Source: Paenibacillus sp. FSL R7-0204 (lineage in GTDB: Bacteria; Bacillota; Bacilli; Paenibacillales; Paenibacillaceae). From it: a DNA stretch of 64,000 nt. A program made the position numbers and the translations under genes. The notes under the pieces were generated by a model. It made no database searches and was not told where the DNA came from. It saw only the letters and a program-made list of their open reading frames with translations. Location of the stretch: contig NZ_JBBOCA010000001.1 in NCBI RefSeq assembly GCF_038002225.1, positions 310,001 through 374,000 on the forward strand, written 5' to 3'. Shown in pieces: positions 25,410 to 34,197 of this stretch (within the stretch, counting starts at the first letter, position 1; every line of letters starts with the position of its first letter).

Positions 25410-25751
25410 GTGAACATGGGCATTTCAGATTTGAAGGGCAAAGAGACGGTGATCCAAGACACACCATTCGGTTATACGATGTCGGTGATCGGCGGGAAGT
25501 GGAAGATGGCGATTCTGTATCTGCTGTCCGCCAAACCCTCGATTCGATTCAATGAAATGCAGAGACAGCTCGGAGCGGTGACTTACAAGGTTCTCAGCGC
25601 GCAGCTTAAGGAATTGGAGGCTGACGGGCTGGTGAAGCGCGTGGAGTATCCGCAGATTCCGCCCAAAGTGGAGTATTCGCTGACACCGAAAGGGCAGACC
25701 CTTCTACCTGTGTTGGAGCAGCTGTGCGAGTGGGGAGCACAGAACCGGTGA
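25410..25751 (+). CDS. HxlR-family transcriptional regulator (copy B)
   Basis: Same protein as the copy at 10451-10792, with silent differences only. In this copy the regulator sits between the divergent RidA gene and the convergent nitroreductase gene, probably the original arrangement. The nested hairpins before its start (GGATAGTA at 25366-25373, TACTATCC at 25391-25398, GGATAG at 25403-25408) are conserved. Start GTG 25410 or ATG 25416. Confidence 0.92.
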   Translation: MNMGISDLKGKETVIQDTPFGYTMSVIGGKWKMAILYLLSAKPSIRFNEMQRQLGAVTYKVLSAQLKELEADGLVKRVEYPQIPPKVEYSLTPKGQTLLPVLEQLCEWGAQNR

Positions 25752-25767
25752 GGTTCATACATTCACA

Positions 25768-26406
25768 TTAGCGCCAAAAGGTAATTTCCTCGCTACCCAG
25801 GCGCACGGACTCATGGCCCTCATCTTTGGCCTTGCCGATGGATAAGATCATGACCGGAACATACCTGTGGTCGTCCAGATCAAAGGCGCTAACGATCTGA
25901 TCACGTTCAAAGCCTGCCATCGGATTGGTGTCATACCCATGAGCACGGGCTACCAGCATCAGTTGCATCGCGAATAAACTTGCATCAATTTTGGCAATTT
26001 CGATCTTTAATTCTCTAGGTATTTGCGGATACATGCTCAGAATTTGCGCAACCTGCTTGTCGCGTATGTCTTTGGGCATTTTTCCTTGCTCCACAGCAGT
26101 ATCATAGATTTTCTCTACATATAAATCGCTCTGCGTATCTCCCAAAATGATGAGCATCGCCGCAGATGTATCATTTTGCCGCGTATTGAACTGGACCAGA
26201 GGCCGAAGCTTGTCTTTCCCTTCAGGGGAGTGAACCACGATTATACGCCATGGCTGCATATTCGCAGAAGAGGGCGCAAGGCTTGCTTCTTGAATCATAG
26301 CGTGCAGCTCTTCCTCCGAAATTTTGACGTCCTCATCGTACTGTCGTATGGAACGGCGGCCGGTTAGAATGTTGACAAAATCATTATTTTGAATAGATTC
26401 CAGCAT
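25768..26406 (-). CDS. Nitroreductase-family oxidoreductase
   Basis: 212 residues, FMN-dependent nitroreductase fold: GRRSIRQYDEDVKIS, LAPSSANMQPWRIIVV and the C-terminal SIGKAKDEGHESVR. AAGGAGTGC precedes the ATG at 26406. It is divergent from a MerR-type gene and convergent with an HxlR gene, so either could regulate it. Expected to reduce quinones or nitro compounds with NAD(P)H. Only a 50-bp scrap of the equivalent gene survives at 10798-10850. Confidence 0.93.
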   Translation of the reverse strand: MLESIQNNDFVNILTGRRSIRQYDEDVKISEEELHAMIQEASLAPSSANMQPWRIIVVHSPEGKDKLRPLVQFNTRQNDTSAAMLIILGDTQSDLYVEKIYDTAVEQGKMPKDIRDKQVAQILSMYPQIPRELKIEIAKIDASLFAMQLMLVARAHGYDTNPMAGFERDQIVSAFDLDDHRYVPVMILSIGKAKDEGHESVRLGSEEITFWR

Positions 26407-26538
26407 AAATGCACTCCTTCTGATGTAACCCATTATTTTGACAGTAGTGCTGCCCCGGGTTATCATATTTTTATTTTGAACTATGAACCTTGGTTTATAG
26501 CAAATATAAATGAATGATTGATTTAGAAGGAGCAGAAT

Positions 26539-26898
26539 ATGAGAGCGAATGAAGTTTCCAGGCTGACGGAATTACCCATATCCACCTTGCGATTCTATGA
26601 ACGTAAACAGTTGATTCCCGAACAGTTTATTTCGAGGGATGAAAATAATTACCGCGTATACGATGAAGGAGTGGTCACCTATTTGCAGGATGTGAGAATG
26701 CTACTTACTTTAGGTTTAACGATCCAGGACTTAGTTTTACTTATCAATGAGAGCTCGTATATTAAGAAGGAAGCATTGGTAAAGGAGAAAATCAAAGAAA
26801 TCCAGGAGTTAGAAGCCAAGTTGAATGCATCCCAAAAGTTTTTGGGTGATGTGCTGGAGGGCAGAGCGCATTTTCAGACCGGATGTAAATCGCAGTAA
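26539..26898 (+). CDS. MerR-family transcriptional regulator
   Basis: 119 residues: helix-turn-helix (VSRLTELPISTLRFYERKQLI), wing (NNYRVYDEGVV) and a dimerisation helix (about 78-105). Only one cysteine near the C-terminus, so metal sensing is unlikely. AGAAGGAGCAG precedes the ATG. Divergent from the nitroreductase gene, a usual place for its regulator; the intergenic region is about 130 bp. Confidence 0.93.
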   Translation: MRANEVSRLTELPISTLRFYERKQLIPEQFISRDENNYRVYDEGVVTYLQDVRMLLTLGLTIQDLVLLINESSYIKKEALVKEKIKEIQELEAKLNASQKFLGDVLEGRAHFQTGCKSQ

Positions 26899-27080
26899 TG
26901 GTGCTTATATAAACTTTAACGGCTCTGTGAATTTCATAGATTACGTCACCACAACAACGTCCGAATGTAGCGTCAGGCTACAAAGAGAGGTATGAAGCCC
27001 TTAAGATTGACTTTGGACCGGAGATAGCCGAAGATCAGGCGCTTATTTTGTATTAGCAGTATGCCCGATAAAAGCATAGT

Positions 27081-27116
27081 AAAAAGAGCCGCCACTTTTA
27101 TGTTAGTGAAGGCTCT
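27081..27116 (-). terminator. Intrinsic terminator for the DHA2 exporter gene
   Basis: On the minus strand AGAGCC(TTCACT)...(AGTGGC)GGCTCT is followed by a T-run (plus-strand A81-A84). It lies 30 bp beyond the exporter stop codon. The rest of 26899-27080 shows nothing recognisable. Confidence 0.7.
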
Positions 27117-27145
27117 ATGCTACGTAGTGAGATAAAAAATAAGTT

Positions 27146-28573
27146 TTAATGAGTCCTTTCAAGACGACGGCCATTGATAAACCAACTTGGCACCAAAACA
27201 AGAATTGTGAGAATACATTCAATCCCAAAAACCGTTTGCAAACCGGCAACAATACTGTGCGTTCTATCTTGAATCGCAGCGGGATCAGGTGAATGGTGAA
27301 GATAACGATTGGCTCTGGATGACATGATGCCGACGAACAAAGCGATGCCAATTCCCCCGGCAATCTGTTGGAGCGTATTGTAGATGGCTGTGCCGTGGGG
27401 GACCAGGTGACGCGGAAGCTGATTCATTCCTGCTGTCTGAGCCGGCATGACGACAAACGATATGCCTAAGAATAATAGGACATGATCGAACAGAACGGAG
27501 CCTCGGGTTGTATCGCTATCGATACCGGCAAACAGCCACAGTGATAGGGCGATCATGAGCAGTCCGGGCATTATGACGAATCTCGGCCCGAATTTATCGA
27601 ACAATTTTCCCGTTACAGGCATCAGTATTGCGTTCAAAATACAGCCTGGCATCAGAAGTAACCCTGTCCCGAAGGCCGTTAACTGCATCACATCCTGCAT
27701 ATAGATCGGCAGCAATGTCGTGGTGGCGAATAAAACCATCATGAGCACCACTATCAATACAGCTACCAAAGAAAAAGCGGGATACCGGAATACGGAAAGA
27801 TCAATCAAAGGCTCTTTAATTTTGAGTTGCCGCCAAATAAGTAAGAGCAAGAAGAGCCCGCCTATAGCAATCAAACTGTAACTCCCAGGACTAGCCCCGA
27901 CACCGGTCTGGCTAAAACCGTAGGTGATAAAACCAAACCCGATGGTTGACATCACAATGGATAGAAGATCGACCCGTGGTTTTGTTATTTCTGTAACATT
28001 CTTTAAATTTATGAATGCATAAATAATTGAAAACAACACGACAGGAATCACCATGTAGAACAGCCACCGCCAGTCCAAGGTATCGATAACCAAACCTGAC
28101 AAAGCCGGTCCGATGACTGGGGCGACCATGATGACAAGCCCCATGAGACCCATGGCAGCCCCCCTGCGTTCTGGAGGATAGAGGGCAAGAATTGTATTCA
28201 TCATCAGCGGAATCAATAATCCTGTCCCGCAAGCCTGAACAACCCTGCCTATCAGCAAGACTTCGAATCCAGGGGAGACTGCACACAAGCAGGTACCTGC
28301 TAAAAATAACGCCATTGCGGACATAAACATCCGGCGAGTCGTGAACCATTGCTGCAGCAATGCGGTCACCGGCACCAGTATGCCGATCATCAGCATATAA
28401 CCGGTAGATAACCATTGTATGGTTGAAGCGGTAACGTTGAACTCACGCATTAATCCGGGAAAAGTATTAGTAAGTAAATTTTCGTTAAGGAACGCAATAA
28501 ACGCACCGATGAGCAGGGCGGCTAGCATCGCCCCACTCTTCATTCTGCTTGTCTCTTGAACCTGTTCGTTCAT
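27146..28573 (-). CDS. DHA2-family MFS multidrug exporter
   Basis: 475 residues with about 14 membrane helices. Family motifs include NENLLTNTFPGLMREFNV in helix 1, WLSTGYMLMIGILVP, GRVVQACGTGLLIPL and the motif C region VAPVIGPALSGLVID. DHA2 proteins (EmrB/QacA/LmrB type) export drugs with proton antiport. The ATG at 28573 follows GGAGGTGGAAG. No regulator is adjacent; the drug range is unknown. Confidence 0.93.
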   Translation of the reverse strand: MNEQVQETSRMKSGAMLAALLIGAFIAFLNENLLTNTFPGLMREFNVTASTIQWLSTGYMLMIGILVPVTALLQQWFTTRRMFMSAMALFLAGTCLCAVSPGFEVLLIGRVVQACGTGLLIPLMMNTILALYPPERRGAAMGLMGLVIMVAPVIGPALSGLVIDTLDWRWLFYMVIPVVLFSIIYAFINLKNVTEITKPRVDLLSIVMSTIGFGFITYGFSQTGVGASPGSYSLIAIGGLFLLLLIWRQLKIKEPLIDLSVFRYPAFSLVAVLIVVLMMVLFATTTLLPIYMQDVMQLTAFGTGLLLMPGCILNAILMPVTGKLFDKFGPRFVIMPGLLMIALSLWLFAGIDSDTTRGSVLFDHVLLFLGISFVVMPAQTAGMNQLPRHLVPHGTAIYNTLQQIAGGIGIALFVGIMSSRANRYLHHSPDPAAIQDRTHSIVAGLQTVFGIECILTILVLVPSWFINGRRLERTH

Positions 28574-28628
28574 CTTCCACCTCCAGAGAATATTCATTAC
28601 CAAATCTTCACCTGTCTGATTGTGCAGA

Positions 28629-28868
28629 TTATCCTACACCATCACCTTCTAATAAGGAGTAGAAATTATCGCGGTCTTCATCATCAAATTTGCCAAGCGC
28701 CTGTACCCTGACAAATTGATGTCCGCCATACATATCGATCTCCTCACCATTACTATTGTAGAGCGCGATCATATGACCATCCCGATTCCGCTCTATATAC
28801 CCGTAACAAGCTGCCTCGGGCTCTTCCCCGAAAAAGAGTGAAAATCTGATTTTGTCCACACTATTCAT
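28629..28868 (-). CDS. Hypothetical protein, 79 aa
   Basis: A small acidic soluble protein (MNSVDKIRFSLFFGEEPEAA...) with a proper GGAAGGGAGATCTGT leader before the ATG. Mixed strand/turn composition, no membrane segment or known motif. It is upstream of the DHA2 exporter gene and may share its transcript. Confidence 0.65.
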   Translation of the reverse strand: MNSVDKIRFSLFFGEEPEAACYGYIERNRDGHMIALYNSNGEEIDMYGGHQFVRVQALGKFDDEDRDNFYSLLEGDGVG

Positions 28869-29029
28869 ACAGATCTCCCTTCCGAATTTCTCATTGATCT
28901 GAAGACTATTTTACGTGACACCGTTTCAAATGGAAAAAGCGATATCACTCTGCATACTCGGGAATCCATTCCTATTTTAATAACATAAGGGGGTCTCCCT
29001 CGCTATGCCGCTCATTCTCAAATTATTTC

Positions 29030-29058
29030 TTGACGGGACGCGATTAGGGGAGTATTAT
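29030..29058 (+). promoter_or_regulatory. Sigma-A promoter candidate for the MetE-ALDH gene
   Basis: TTGACG (29030-29035) and TATTAT (29053-29058) with a 17-bp spacer, about 135 bp before the start codon. The leader between shows no riboswitch pattern I can recognise. The remainder of the 28869-29193 gap holds nothing else identified. Confidence 0.55.
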
Positions 29059-29193
29059 ACTGTGCCGGTTCATCAATCAGAGTAAATCCGCTATCGCGAA
29101 AAGCTATGACCAATCATGCTTTTTACATATAACCTGCATTCTTTGCCCTCATGCTATACTCAGTACACTAAAAAGTTGTAAGGAGATGTAGCG

Positions 29194-31755
29194 ATGATAC
29201 CCTTTCGCAATGATCATGTAGGCAGCTTCCTGCGTCCTGCGAACTTAAGCCAGGCGCGTGAACAATATAAAGCAGGCAACATCACATATGAAGCCTTAAA
29301 AGCGGTGGAAGATCAAGAGATTATCCGGATTATTGAGAAGCAGAAGGACAATGGCGTATTCGCAGTGACGGATGGGGAATTCCGCAGAAGCTGGTGGCAT
29401 TTTGACTTTCTGGGCGGCCTAGACGGCGTAGAGCTGTATGAGGAGATCGACGGGCCCAAGTTCCATAATATGCAGACCCGTAAGGGTGGCATTCGTGTGG
29501 TGGGTAAAGTAGATTTCTCCAGCCATCCCTTTATCGGGCATTTTGAGTTTTTGCTAAAGCATGCAGGTGACGCCGTAGCGAAGCAAACCATTCCAAGTCC
29601 CAACATGCTGATCTACCGGCTGGAGCCTGGGGCTAATAGTTATAACGACCGGGAGCATTTCCTTCAAGATACGATTGCGGCGTACCAAAAAGCCATTCAA
29701 GCGTTCTATGATGCCGGATGCCGGTACCTGCAACTGGATGATACAGCATGGGCAGACCTTTTCTCAGAAGCGGGTCACGATAAGCTGCGGGCAAAGGGTC
29801 TGGAACCGGCGGAAGAGCTCAAGATCATGCAGCGCATGATTAACGAAACCTTGGCTCATAAACCGGTAGACTTAGTTGTGACGATGCACATTTGCCGGGG
29901 GAACTATAAATCCAACTACTTCTCAACCGGCGGCTATGATTACGCTTCTGAGGTCATTTTTGGCGGCTTAGACGTAGATGGCCTATTCCTGGAATTTGAT
30001 GATGAGCGTTCAGGCAGCTTCGAGCCCTTGAAATATGTGAACCGGCCGGATTTGAAAATCGTGCTGGGTCTGCTCACATCCAAAACAGGCGAACTAGAAG
30101 ATAAAGAGCATATTAAAGCCCGGATTGCCGAAGCAGCAACCTATGTGCCCCTTGAGCAGCTGTGCTTGAGCCCGCAATGCGGATTCTCCTCTACAGAGGA
30201 AGGCAATATTCTTACGGAAGAACAACAGTGGCGCAAGCTTCGTTATGTGAAGGAAATTGCCGAAGAAGTGTGGAAGTCAGACCAAGAGACCGTTGTTGTG
30301 GAGGCCTTCATTAATGGTCAGAATGTACCCTCCCTTTCGCAGTCAGCCAAAGAGAATCCGGCGAAACCGGCTGAAATCGTAGGCTATTTCCCTGTCACTA
30401 CGAAGGAACAAGCGGTGGAAGCGATTGAAGCGGCGGCAGAAGCTTTTAAAATATGGAAGAAGACCTCGATTGATGAACGTATTACCCGGATGCGTAAGGC
30501 AATAGAGAAGATTAGAGCAGCGGAGAATGAAATTGTCCATCTGCTGTCCAGAGAGCATGGCAAGCCCCTATATGATGCCCATGGTGAGATTTATGTCTCG
30601 TTAATGTGGATGGAGTTCGCTTGTAATGAAGCTGCATCCGTTCTACAGGAAGAGGTCCAGGAGCATGATCAAGGTAAAACCATCCTGTCCTATGATCCAA
30701 TGGGTGTGGTGGCAGCGATCAGTCCATGGAATTATCCGATTGCGTTATCTACGATTAAAATTGCTCCTGCCTTACTTGCGGGCAATACGATTGTGCTCAA
30801 ACCGAGTCCGTTTGCGCCACTGGCGGCGGCGAAGGTGGCAGAGCTGATCGCAGGTGAGTTCCCGGCGGGTGTCATCAATGTCGTTCATGGGGATGCGGAT
30901 GTGGGCGTTGAGCTGACGAGTAATCCTCTTGTCTCCAAAATCGCCTTCACAGGCGGAACCGCAACAGCCAAGCACATCATCAAAGCGGCTTCGGAAACGA
31001 TTAAGGATATGACGCTGGAGCTGGGCGGCAATGATGCGGCGATCTTCCTGGATAGCTTTGATGTTCAAGATGAGCGGGCCATGCGCCGGATTGTTATTTC
31101 TAACTTCCTGACGACAGGCCAGATTTGTATGATTGCCAAGCGTGTATACGTACACCGTTCTATCTATGATGCTTTTGTTGAAAAATATATCGAGGCGGCT
31201 AACCGCTGGATTCGCATCGGTGATCCCTTTGATGCCAATACGACAGTAGGTCCGGTGAATAACCTGAAGCAGAAGAATTACGTGCAGGGTCTGATTGAGG
31301 GTGCACGCCAGCGCGGAGCTAAGGTCATTCCGCTCGGCCAAATTCTGGATCAGCAGCGGTTTGAACAAGGGTATTACCTGCAGCCTACGCTTGTTCTGGA
31401 CTGCGATTACCATGATCCTATTGTGGTGGAGGAGCAGTTCGGTCCTACCGTTCCGATTCTGCCCTTTGACGATGTGGAGCAGGTGATTCATCTGCACAAT
31501 GAGAGCATCTATGGATTGACGAGCTCGGTGTGGGGGCAAGAAGAGGAGGCCATCTTGGTCGCACGTCAGCTCGAAGCGGGAACGACCATGATCAACACGG
31601 CTGCTGTGCAGGGGCTCGATGTCCGGTTCCCGTTCGGCGGCTTCAAGCAGTCCGGTATCGGCCGTGAATACGGCGCAGAGGGCATCCGTACGTATACAGA
31701 GCTGCATGTGATCAATGTTCCGAAGACACTGGATCTTCCTTATATCCCAGAGTAA
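29194..31755 (+). CDS. Fusion of MetE-like zinc methyltransferase domain and aldehyde dehydrogenase
   Basis: One uninterrupted frame of 853 residues. Residues 1-362 are a cobalamin-independent methionine synthase-like (MetE C-terminal/YxjG) barrel with the full zinc set: H232 and C234 (MHICRG), E267 (FLEFDD) and C329 (SPQCGF). Residues about 368-853 are a complete aldehyde dehydrogenase: SPWNYP at 511, K537, FTGGT at 586, general base E610 (LELGG) and nucleophile C646 (GQICM). Both active sites look intact. MetE relatives transfer methyl or alkyl groups to thiols; ALDH oxidises aldehydes. The fusion suggests a thiol-linked substrate passed from the first site to the second, which is inference. 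A clear AAGGAGATG site precedes the ATG. Confidence 0.9.
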   Translation: MIPFRNDHVGSFLRPANLSQAREQYKAGNITYEALKAVEDQEIIRIIEKQKDNGVFAVTDGEFRRSWWHFDFLGGLDGVELYEEIDGPKFHNMQTRKGGIRVVGKVDFSSHPFIGHFEFLLKHAGDAVAKQTIPSPNMLIYRLEPGANSYNDREHFLQDTIAAYQKAIQAFYDAGCRYLQLDDTAWADLFSEAGHDKLRAKGLEPAEELKIMQRMINETLAHKPVDLVVTMHICRGNYKSNYFSTGGYDYASEVIFGGLDVDGLFLEFDDERSGSFEPLKYVNRPDLKIVLGLLTSKTGELEDKEHIKARIAEAATYVPLEQLCLSPQCGFSSTEEGNILTEEQQWRKLRYVKEIAEEVWKSDQETVVVEAFINGQNVPSLSQSAKENPAKPAEIVGYFPVTTKEQAVEAIEAAAEAFKIWKKTSIDERITRMRKAIEKIRAAENEIVHLLSREHGKPLYDAHGEIYVSLMWMEFACNEAASVLQEEVQEHDQGKTILSYDPMGVVAAISPWNYPIALSTIKIAPALLAGNTIVLKPSPFAPLAAAKVAELIAGEFPAGVINVVHGDADVGVELTSNPLVSKIAFTGGTATAKHIIKAASETIKDMTLELGGNDAAIFLDSFDVQDERAMRRIVISNFLTTGQICMIAKRVYVHRSIYDAFVEKYIEAANRWIRIGDPFDANTTVGPVNNLKQKNYVQGLIEGARQRGAKVIPLGQILDQQRFEQGYYLQPTLVLDCDYHDPIVVEEQFGPTVPILPFDDVEQVIHLHNESIYGLTSSVWGQEEEAILVARQLEAGTTMINTAAVQGLDVRFPFGGFKQSGIGREYGAEGIRTYTELHVINVPKTLDLPYIPE

Positions 31756-31832
31756 ACCGGCAGTTTTTTGGAGAAACATGATATCATTAAGGAGCGGGAC
31801 TGCTCAAAGTACGGGTTTAAGGAGATAAAATC

Positions 31833-32498
31833 ATGAAGAAAAAGAAGATTGCTTGTTTACACGCCCACTATTCAAATATCCAGTATATTCAAAACGCTCT
31901 TACCTCTGATGAGTTGGAATTGGTTCATTTTGTGGATCCTGGTTTGATGAGTAGAATTACATCAGATAAAAATTTCGATGAAGGACAAGCCAAAAATAAA
32001 GTCATCGAACAAATAGAATGGATATCACAAGCAAATGTTGAGGCTATTCTTATCACATGTACTAATTATATTGCTCTTCTTGAAGAAAACCGGCTACATA
32101 CATCTATTCCTATAATAAAAATCGATGAGCCTTTCTTTAGTTCGGTCTGCAGTATTACAGAACCACAAGTTCTATTATTCACTAATCCAGCAACCGTCGC
32201 AGGGACAATGAGCAGGCTTAATGAATTTGCTTCTATCCAGGATAAGCCAATTCATATTGAGGCACGTGTCATAGAGAATACATTTGAGCTAATCATGCAA
32301 GGTAAAAATGAGCAATACGTTGAAGAATTATCAAAGTACATAAAGGGGATACTTGCATCAGAAAAAAACAAGAAAATTTCTGTTGCACAATTATCTATGG
32401 TGGAATCAGCCGTTAAAGTTGAGCAAGAGTTAAATGTAAAAATCGGGAATCCGTTGGATTCACTGATAATACATTTCGAGAGCTTGTTGCTCAACTAA
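31833..32498 (+). CDS. Asp/Glu racemase-superfamily protein
   Basis: 221 residues with the racemase-like alpha/beta fold: ILITCTNYIALLE carries one catalytic-type cysteine, but the second cysteine usual in racemases is replaced (AQLSMVES). Single-cysteine members include decarboxylases and isomerases (arylmalonate decarboxylase, maleate isomerase). TTAAGGAGATAAAATC precedes the ATG. It starts 77 bp after the MetE-ALDH fusion with no terminator between, so the two may act in one pathway. Confidence 0.75.
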   Translation: MKKKKIACLHAHYSNIQYIQNALTSDELELVHFVDPGLMSRITSDKNFDEGQAKNKVIEQIEWISQANVEAILITCTNYIALLEENRLHTSIPIIKIDEPFFSSVCSITEPQVLLFTNPATVAGTMSRLNEFASIQDKPIHIEARVIENTFELIMQGKNEQYVEELSKYIKGILASEKNKKISVAQLSMVESAVKVEQELNVKIGNPLDSLIIHFESLLLN

Positions 32499-32526
32499 CG
32501 GGCAATGTGAACATTAGGCAGACAAC

Positions 32527-32575
32527 AATAAACCGACCAAAATCCTTAGTGGACTTTGATCGGTTTATTCCGTAT
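32527..32575 (+). terminator. Intrinsic terminator
   Basis: AATAAACCGACCAAA(A)TCC pairs with GGA(C)TTTGATCGGTTTATT around TTAGT. It closes the MetE-ALDH/racemase-like transcription unit before the sigma factor gene. Confidence 0.75.
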
Positions 32576-32650
32576 TTTTCCGAAGAAAAATCGAACGAAA
32601 TATTCTTTATTCCCCAATATATAGTGTAAGACCGAAGGGAGGGGTGATGA

Positions 32651-33238
32651 ATGGAGCATCCAAAAGAATATTCTCAGCTCATTACGCTTACGCTAGCCGG
32701 CAGTCGTGAAGCATTTAGTGAGCTATATGAAGCCACGATTAGGGATGTATATCAAACCGTTCATTTCCTCGTTCGCGAAACATCTGAGGTGGATGATATC
32801 GTTCAGGAGATTTATATTCAAATGCGCAGATCTCTTGACCATTTTGACATCAGTCGTCCCTTTAGACCCTGGCTTATGGGAATAGCAGTGCGACAAATTC
32901 ATGCCTACCGGAGAAAGAGATGGACGCATCTCCGAGTTCTCAAAAAGGCAGAGCAGGTCAATTTGGTGGTGGAGCCTGAATTCACAAGTAAGATTGTCGA
33001 CAAGATCTCTAACCACTCCTTGCTTGCTAGCGTAGATAGTCTTCCGTATAAGCTGAAGCAGGTGATTATTCTGCATTATTTAAATGAATTATCGCAGGAA
33101 GAAAGTGCCGTAATCCTCGGGATTCCTCTAGGTACCGTGAAATCCCGTATTCATGCTGCACTGCGCAAGCTTCGTCAGAAGCCAGAGAATCAGACTCTTT
33201 TTAAGGGAAAGGTGGAGGATCTGCATGAATTTCAATGA
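32651..33238 (+). CDS. ECF-type RNA polymerase sigma factor
   Basis: 195 residues: sigma region 2 (AFSELYEATIRDVYQTVHFLV, VDDIVQEIYIQM) and region 4 (LSQEESAVILGIPLGTVKSRI). GAGGGGTGATGA precedes the ATG. It overlaps the anti-sigma gene by 14 nt, the standard coupling of an ECF pair. The pair is probably autoregulated, but no ECF promoter could be read with confidence upstream. Confidence 0.95.
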   Translation: MEHPKEYSQLITLTLAGSREAFSELYEATIRDVYQTVHFLVRETSEVDDIVQEIYIQMRRSLDHFDISRPFRPWLMGIAVRQIHAYRRKRWTHLRVLKKAEQVNLVVEPEFTSKIVDKISNHSLLASVDSLPYKLKQVIILHYLNELSQEESAVILGIPLGTVKSRIHAALRKLRQKPENQTLFKGKVEDLHEFQ

Positions 33239-33986
33239 AAAGCTGCGAACAGTTCTGCAGGAAGAGGCCAGAAATTTAAATGCCCCACCGGAACTGAAGG
33301 AGAGAATACTAAATCAGACCGTAACCGGACAAGGGGGAAGACGAATGAAAAAGAAGTGGATCGTAGCAGGCGTTTTGGCAGCTACTTTATTAATTCCTAC
33401 TGGAGCGTTTGCCGGATATCATTATCTGGCGGATAGCATATATGGTTCGAAAGAAGCAGCTGCTACGATTGGCCTAAGCCAGCAGAAATATGAGGAGTTA
33501 GAGGCTAAGCTGCAGAGGTTGAAGCATAATTTTAGCGAGGAAGAAGCTGCCACGGTTATGTCCTTATTGAAGGAATTAGGCGATTACAATCTACTGGCAG
33601 CAGATTCAAAGGGGAGTTTTCACATAGAACGGCTTAATGCAGAAGATCAGAAGGCTTACAAGAAATTACTGGTGGAGCTTGAACCGTATTTCAAGAAAAT
33701 GAACGAAACGGATAAATCCAAGGCAAAGGCATCTGGTACAGATCGTGGCGCTTTCTGGGATAGCTTGCTTGAGAAGGCTGAACAAAGACTCGCTAAACAG
33801 GACTATAGGGAGCTTGAACCCATAATAAATGAGTTGAAAAGCTATGATGCCAAGGTAACTGATCCAGACGGAAGTGTTCATATGGATCGCTTGTCGACAG
33901 AAGAAATACAAAAGCAAGAGAAGTTATTGGAGGCGCTCACCCCTTATGCTAATAAGCTGGACCTAATGGTTAAAAAAAGCTCTTAA
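33225..33986 (+). CDS. Membrane anti-sigma factor (DUF3600-like)
   Basis: 253 residues. A cytoplasmic N-terminus of about 43 residues (NEKLRTVLQEEARNLNAPPE) precedes one membrane helix (WIVAGVLAATLLIPTGAFAG) and an extracytoplasmic helical domain with two similar halves (EAAATIGLSQQKYEELEAKL, FHIERL and VHMDRL). The layout is that of an ECF anti-sigma factor, and the external part resembles DUF3600. The ATG at 33225 has GGAGG upstream and overlaps the sigma gene. The two repeated halves (GDYNLLAADSKGSFHIERL and SYDAKVTDPDGSVHMDRL) suggest internal duplication. Confidence 0.85.
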   Translation: MNFNEKLRTVLQEEARNLNAPPELKERILNQTVTGQGGRRMKKKWIVAGVLAATLLIPTGAFAGYHYLADSIYGSKEAAATIGLSQQKYEELEAKLQRLKHNFSEEEAATVMSLLKELGDYNLLAADSKGSFHIERLNAEDQKAYKKLLVELEPYFKKMNETDKSKAKASGTDRGAFWDSLLEKAEQRLAKQDYRELEPIINELKSYDAKVTDPDGSVHMDRLSTEEIQKQEKLLEALTPYANKLDLMVKKSS

Positions 33987-34197
33987 ACCTTACTCTCTCA
34001 GTATGACTTGAAAACCAGTCATTATGATTCAAAACTCGCAGAAGCTTTATTTACCAGCAAACTGACCATACAGCAGGGGAGGTCGGAATGGTGCATAAAT
34101 GGGCTTTTGCGAGTTTTTTGTGCTACAAAATTTCTTAGCAAAAAACTACATGAAGCCGATAGATAAAGAAGAAGAAATGAGTAGGAGAGGGATACTC

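Larger units (their letters stand above)
23841..25960. repeat. Duplicated block, copy B
   Basis: Counterpart of 8036-10850. It keeps the phosphotransferase, 146-aa, RidA, HxlR and nitroreductase genes. The AraC and transglutaminase genes of copy A are absent; between the 146-aa gene and the RidA gene only a short transglutaminase scar (24571-24605) remains, joined to a foreign fragment. The two copies are about 15.8 kb apart in direct orientation. Confidence 0.9.

Noticed and set aside
10451..25751. Identical HxlR copies as an assembly error
   Set aside because: Silent differences and distinct deletions in the flanks show two real loci.
28869..29193. SAM or cobalamin riboswitch upstream of the MetE-ALDH gene
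   Set aside because: No conserved riboswitch core or terminator hairpin could be found in the leader, only a sigma-A promoter.
29194..31755. MetE-ALDH fusion as an assembly or frameshift artefact
   Set aside because: The linker is smoothly in frame, no internal ribosome-binding site precedes the ALDH part, and codon use does not change at the joint.
30772..31779. Minus-strand frame of 335 codons over the ALDH domain
   Set aside because: It is a shadow of the ALDH coding sequence with no start signal and a composition typical of antisense frames.
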